DNA of 8,024 bases from Saprospiraceae bacterium (GTDB lineage: Bacteria; Bacteroidota; Bacteroidia; Chitinophagales; Saprospiraceae), in contig JAGOIB010000023.1 of NCBI GenBank assembly GCA_017995875.1, positions 14,415 to 22,438 on the forward strand, given 5' to 3'. Both the position numbers and the translations under genes were made by a program. Shown here piece after piece: positions 7,296 to 8,024 of this stretch; positions within the stretch are counted from its first letter, which is position 1; every line of letters begins with the position of its first letter. The notes beneath the pieces were generated by a model. The model saw only the letters and a program-made list of their open reading frames with translations, was not told where the DNA came from and searched no databases.

Positions 7296-8009
7296 GTGAT
7301 CAGGAAATTCTATAATCATTATCTCTCTTCAGACAGGCAATTTGCCCGCAGCATTGCAGGCATTGTTGGTTTCACGCCCAGTAATCTTCAGATTTTCATA
7401 CAGGCTTTCAGTCACAAGTCAGCCGTAGATCCAAAACTGCACACCGTCACCAGCAATGAAAGGCTCGAATACCTTGGTGATTCTGTCCTCAGTACGATTG
7501 TTGCAGAATATTTATTTCAGAAATATCCTAACAGCGATGAAGGCTTTCTGACCAAGATGCGGTCAAAGATTGTCAAGCGAAAGACCCTCAACCGTATTGC
7601 GGATGATATGGGCATAGATGTCGTGTTGCAGGAAAACAATGATACCCGCCTCAGCGAATCGATGAAGGGAAATGCATTAGAGGCTCTCGTCGGTGCGATC
7701 TATCTTGAGAAAGGATTTGACGCTACCAAGCGTATTGTCATCAATAAAATCCTTCGTCGCCATCTCAATATCCAGGACCTCGAAGAGCAGGACGATAATT
7801 ACAAAAGCCAGCTCCTCGAATTTTGCCAGAAAAACGGTAGTGAAATAGATTACCGCGTCCTGGAGCGATTTAAGATGGAAAACCGCGACCGATTTAGGAT
7901 CGCTGTATTTTTGGATGGAAAAGAAATCGCCACCGGCGAAGATTTCAATAAGAAGAGCGCGGAGCAAAATGCGTCTTTCAAGGCAATGAAGACGTTGGGG
8001 ATTGAATAA
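7296..8009 (+). CDS. rnc: Ribonuclease III
   Basis: A 237-residue double-strand-specific endoribonuclease that processes rRNA precursors and cuts structured mRNA. The catalytic domain (about residues 20-155) carries the signature NERLEYLGDSVL (residues 54-65; Glu58 and Asp62 are metal/catalytic positions) and GNALEALVGAIYLEKG, with catalytic Glu129. Asn126 stands where E. coli has Asp114; as I recall, GNAxEAL is usual in Bacteroidota, so this is not a defect. A double-stranded-RNA-binding domain spans about residues 168-237 (NYKSQLLEFCQKNG ... KKSAEQNAS). The start is GTG at 7296; no ATG lies between the in-frame fabF stop and the conserved region, so GTG is the only plausible choice. It lies 21 nt after fabF in the same frame, consistent with co-transcription. 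The gene is complete; only 15 bp remain after its stop codon. Confidence 0.96.
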   Translation: MIRKFYNHYLSSDRQFARSIAGIVGFTPSNLQIFIQAFSHKSAVDPKLHTVTSNERLEYLGDSVLSTIVAEYLFQKYPNSDEGFLTKMRSKIVKRKTLNRIADDMGIDVVLQENNDTRLSESMKGNALEALVGAIYLEKGFDATKRIVINKILRRHLNIQDLEEQDDNYKSQLLEFCQKNGSEIDYRVLERFKMENRDRFRIAVFLDGKEIATGEDFNKKSAEQNASFKAMKTLGIE

Positions 8010-8024
8010 GGCGAAGGCTGAGGC

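Noticed and set aside
7671..7685. Asn126 of RNase III in place of the E. coli Asp114 position as a sign of an inactive enzyme
   Set aside because: All other catalytic residues are present, and GNAxEAL is, to my knowledge, the normal form of this motif in Bacteroidota RNase III.

Overview
The window looks like ordinary chromosomal DNA from a member of the Bacteroidota. Four things point there: the acpP-fabF-rnc gene order; the TPR / DUF4292 lipoprotein / EnvC-like cluster; start sites without a clear Shine-Dalgarno sequence; and a well-formed Bacteroidota-type promoter (TTG ... TAnnTTTG) ahead of acpP. The protein sequences would suit the Saprospiria/Chitinophagia side of the phylum, but that finer placement is only an impression. 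I see no mobile element, CRISPR array, tRNA or rRNA.

Left half (1-5223), all on the minus strand. Transcription runs right to left: pyruvate kinase (pyk), then a secreted 573-residue TPR protein, then a DUF4292 (LolB-like) lipoprotein, then an EnvC/M23 coiled-coil protein that runs off the left edge. The last two genes overlap by 14 nt, and the gaps before them are 71 and 41 nt, so these genes could be one operon. A 12-bp hairpin sits in the TPR/DUF4292 gap. The EnvC-like gene is open from its start codon to the window edge, and its LytM domain has lost residues needed for zinc-dependent hydrolysis.

Centre (5224-5461) is a 238-bp divergent control region between pyk and acpP. It holds candidate promoters for both directions and two perfect inverted repeats.

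Right half (5462-8009), all on the plus strand: acyl carrier protein (acpP), a strong intrinsic terminator, about 250 bp with no recognisable gene, then fabF (beta-ketoacyl-ACP synthase II) and rnc (RNase III), which lie 21 nt apart and in the same reading frame. AcpP carries the growing acyl chain and FabF elongates it; rnc is an old Bacteroidota neighbour with an unrelated role. The left-hand genes serve the envelope (lipoprotein handling and peptidoglycan remodelling) and, through pyk, the end of glycolysis.

I found no new defence or mobile system here. The points worth a second look are regulatory structures and the inactive-looking LytM domain.
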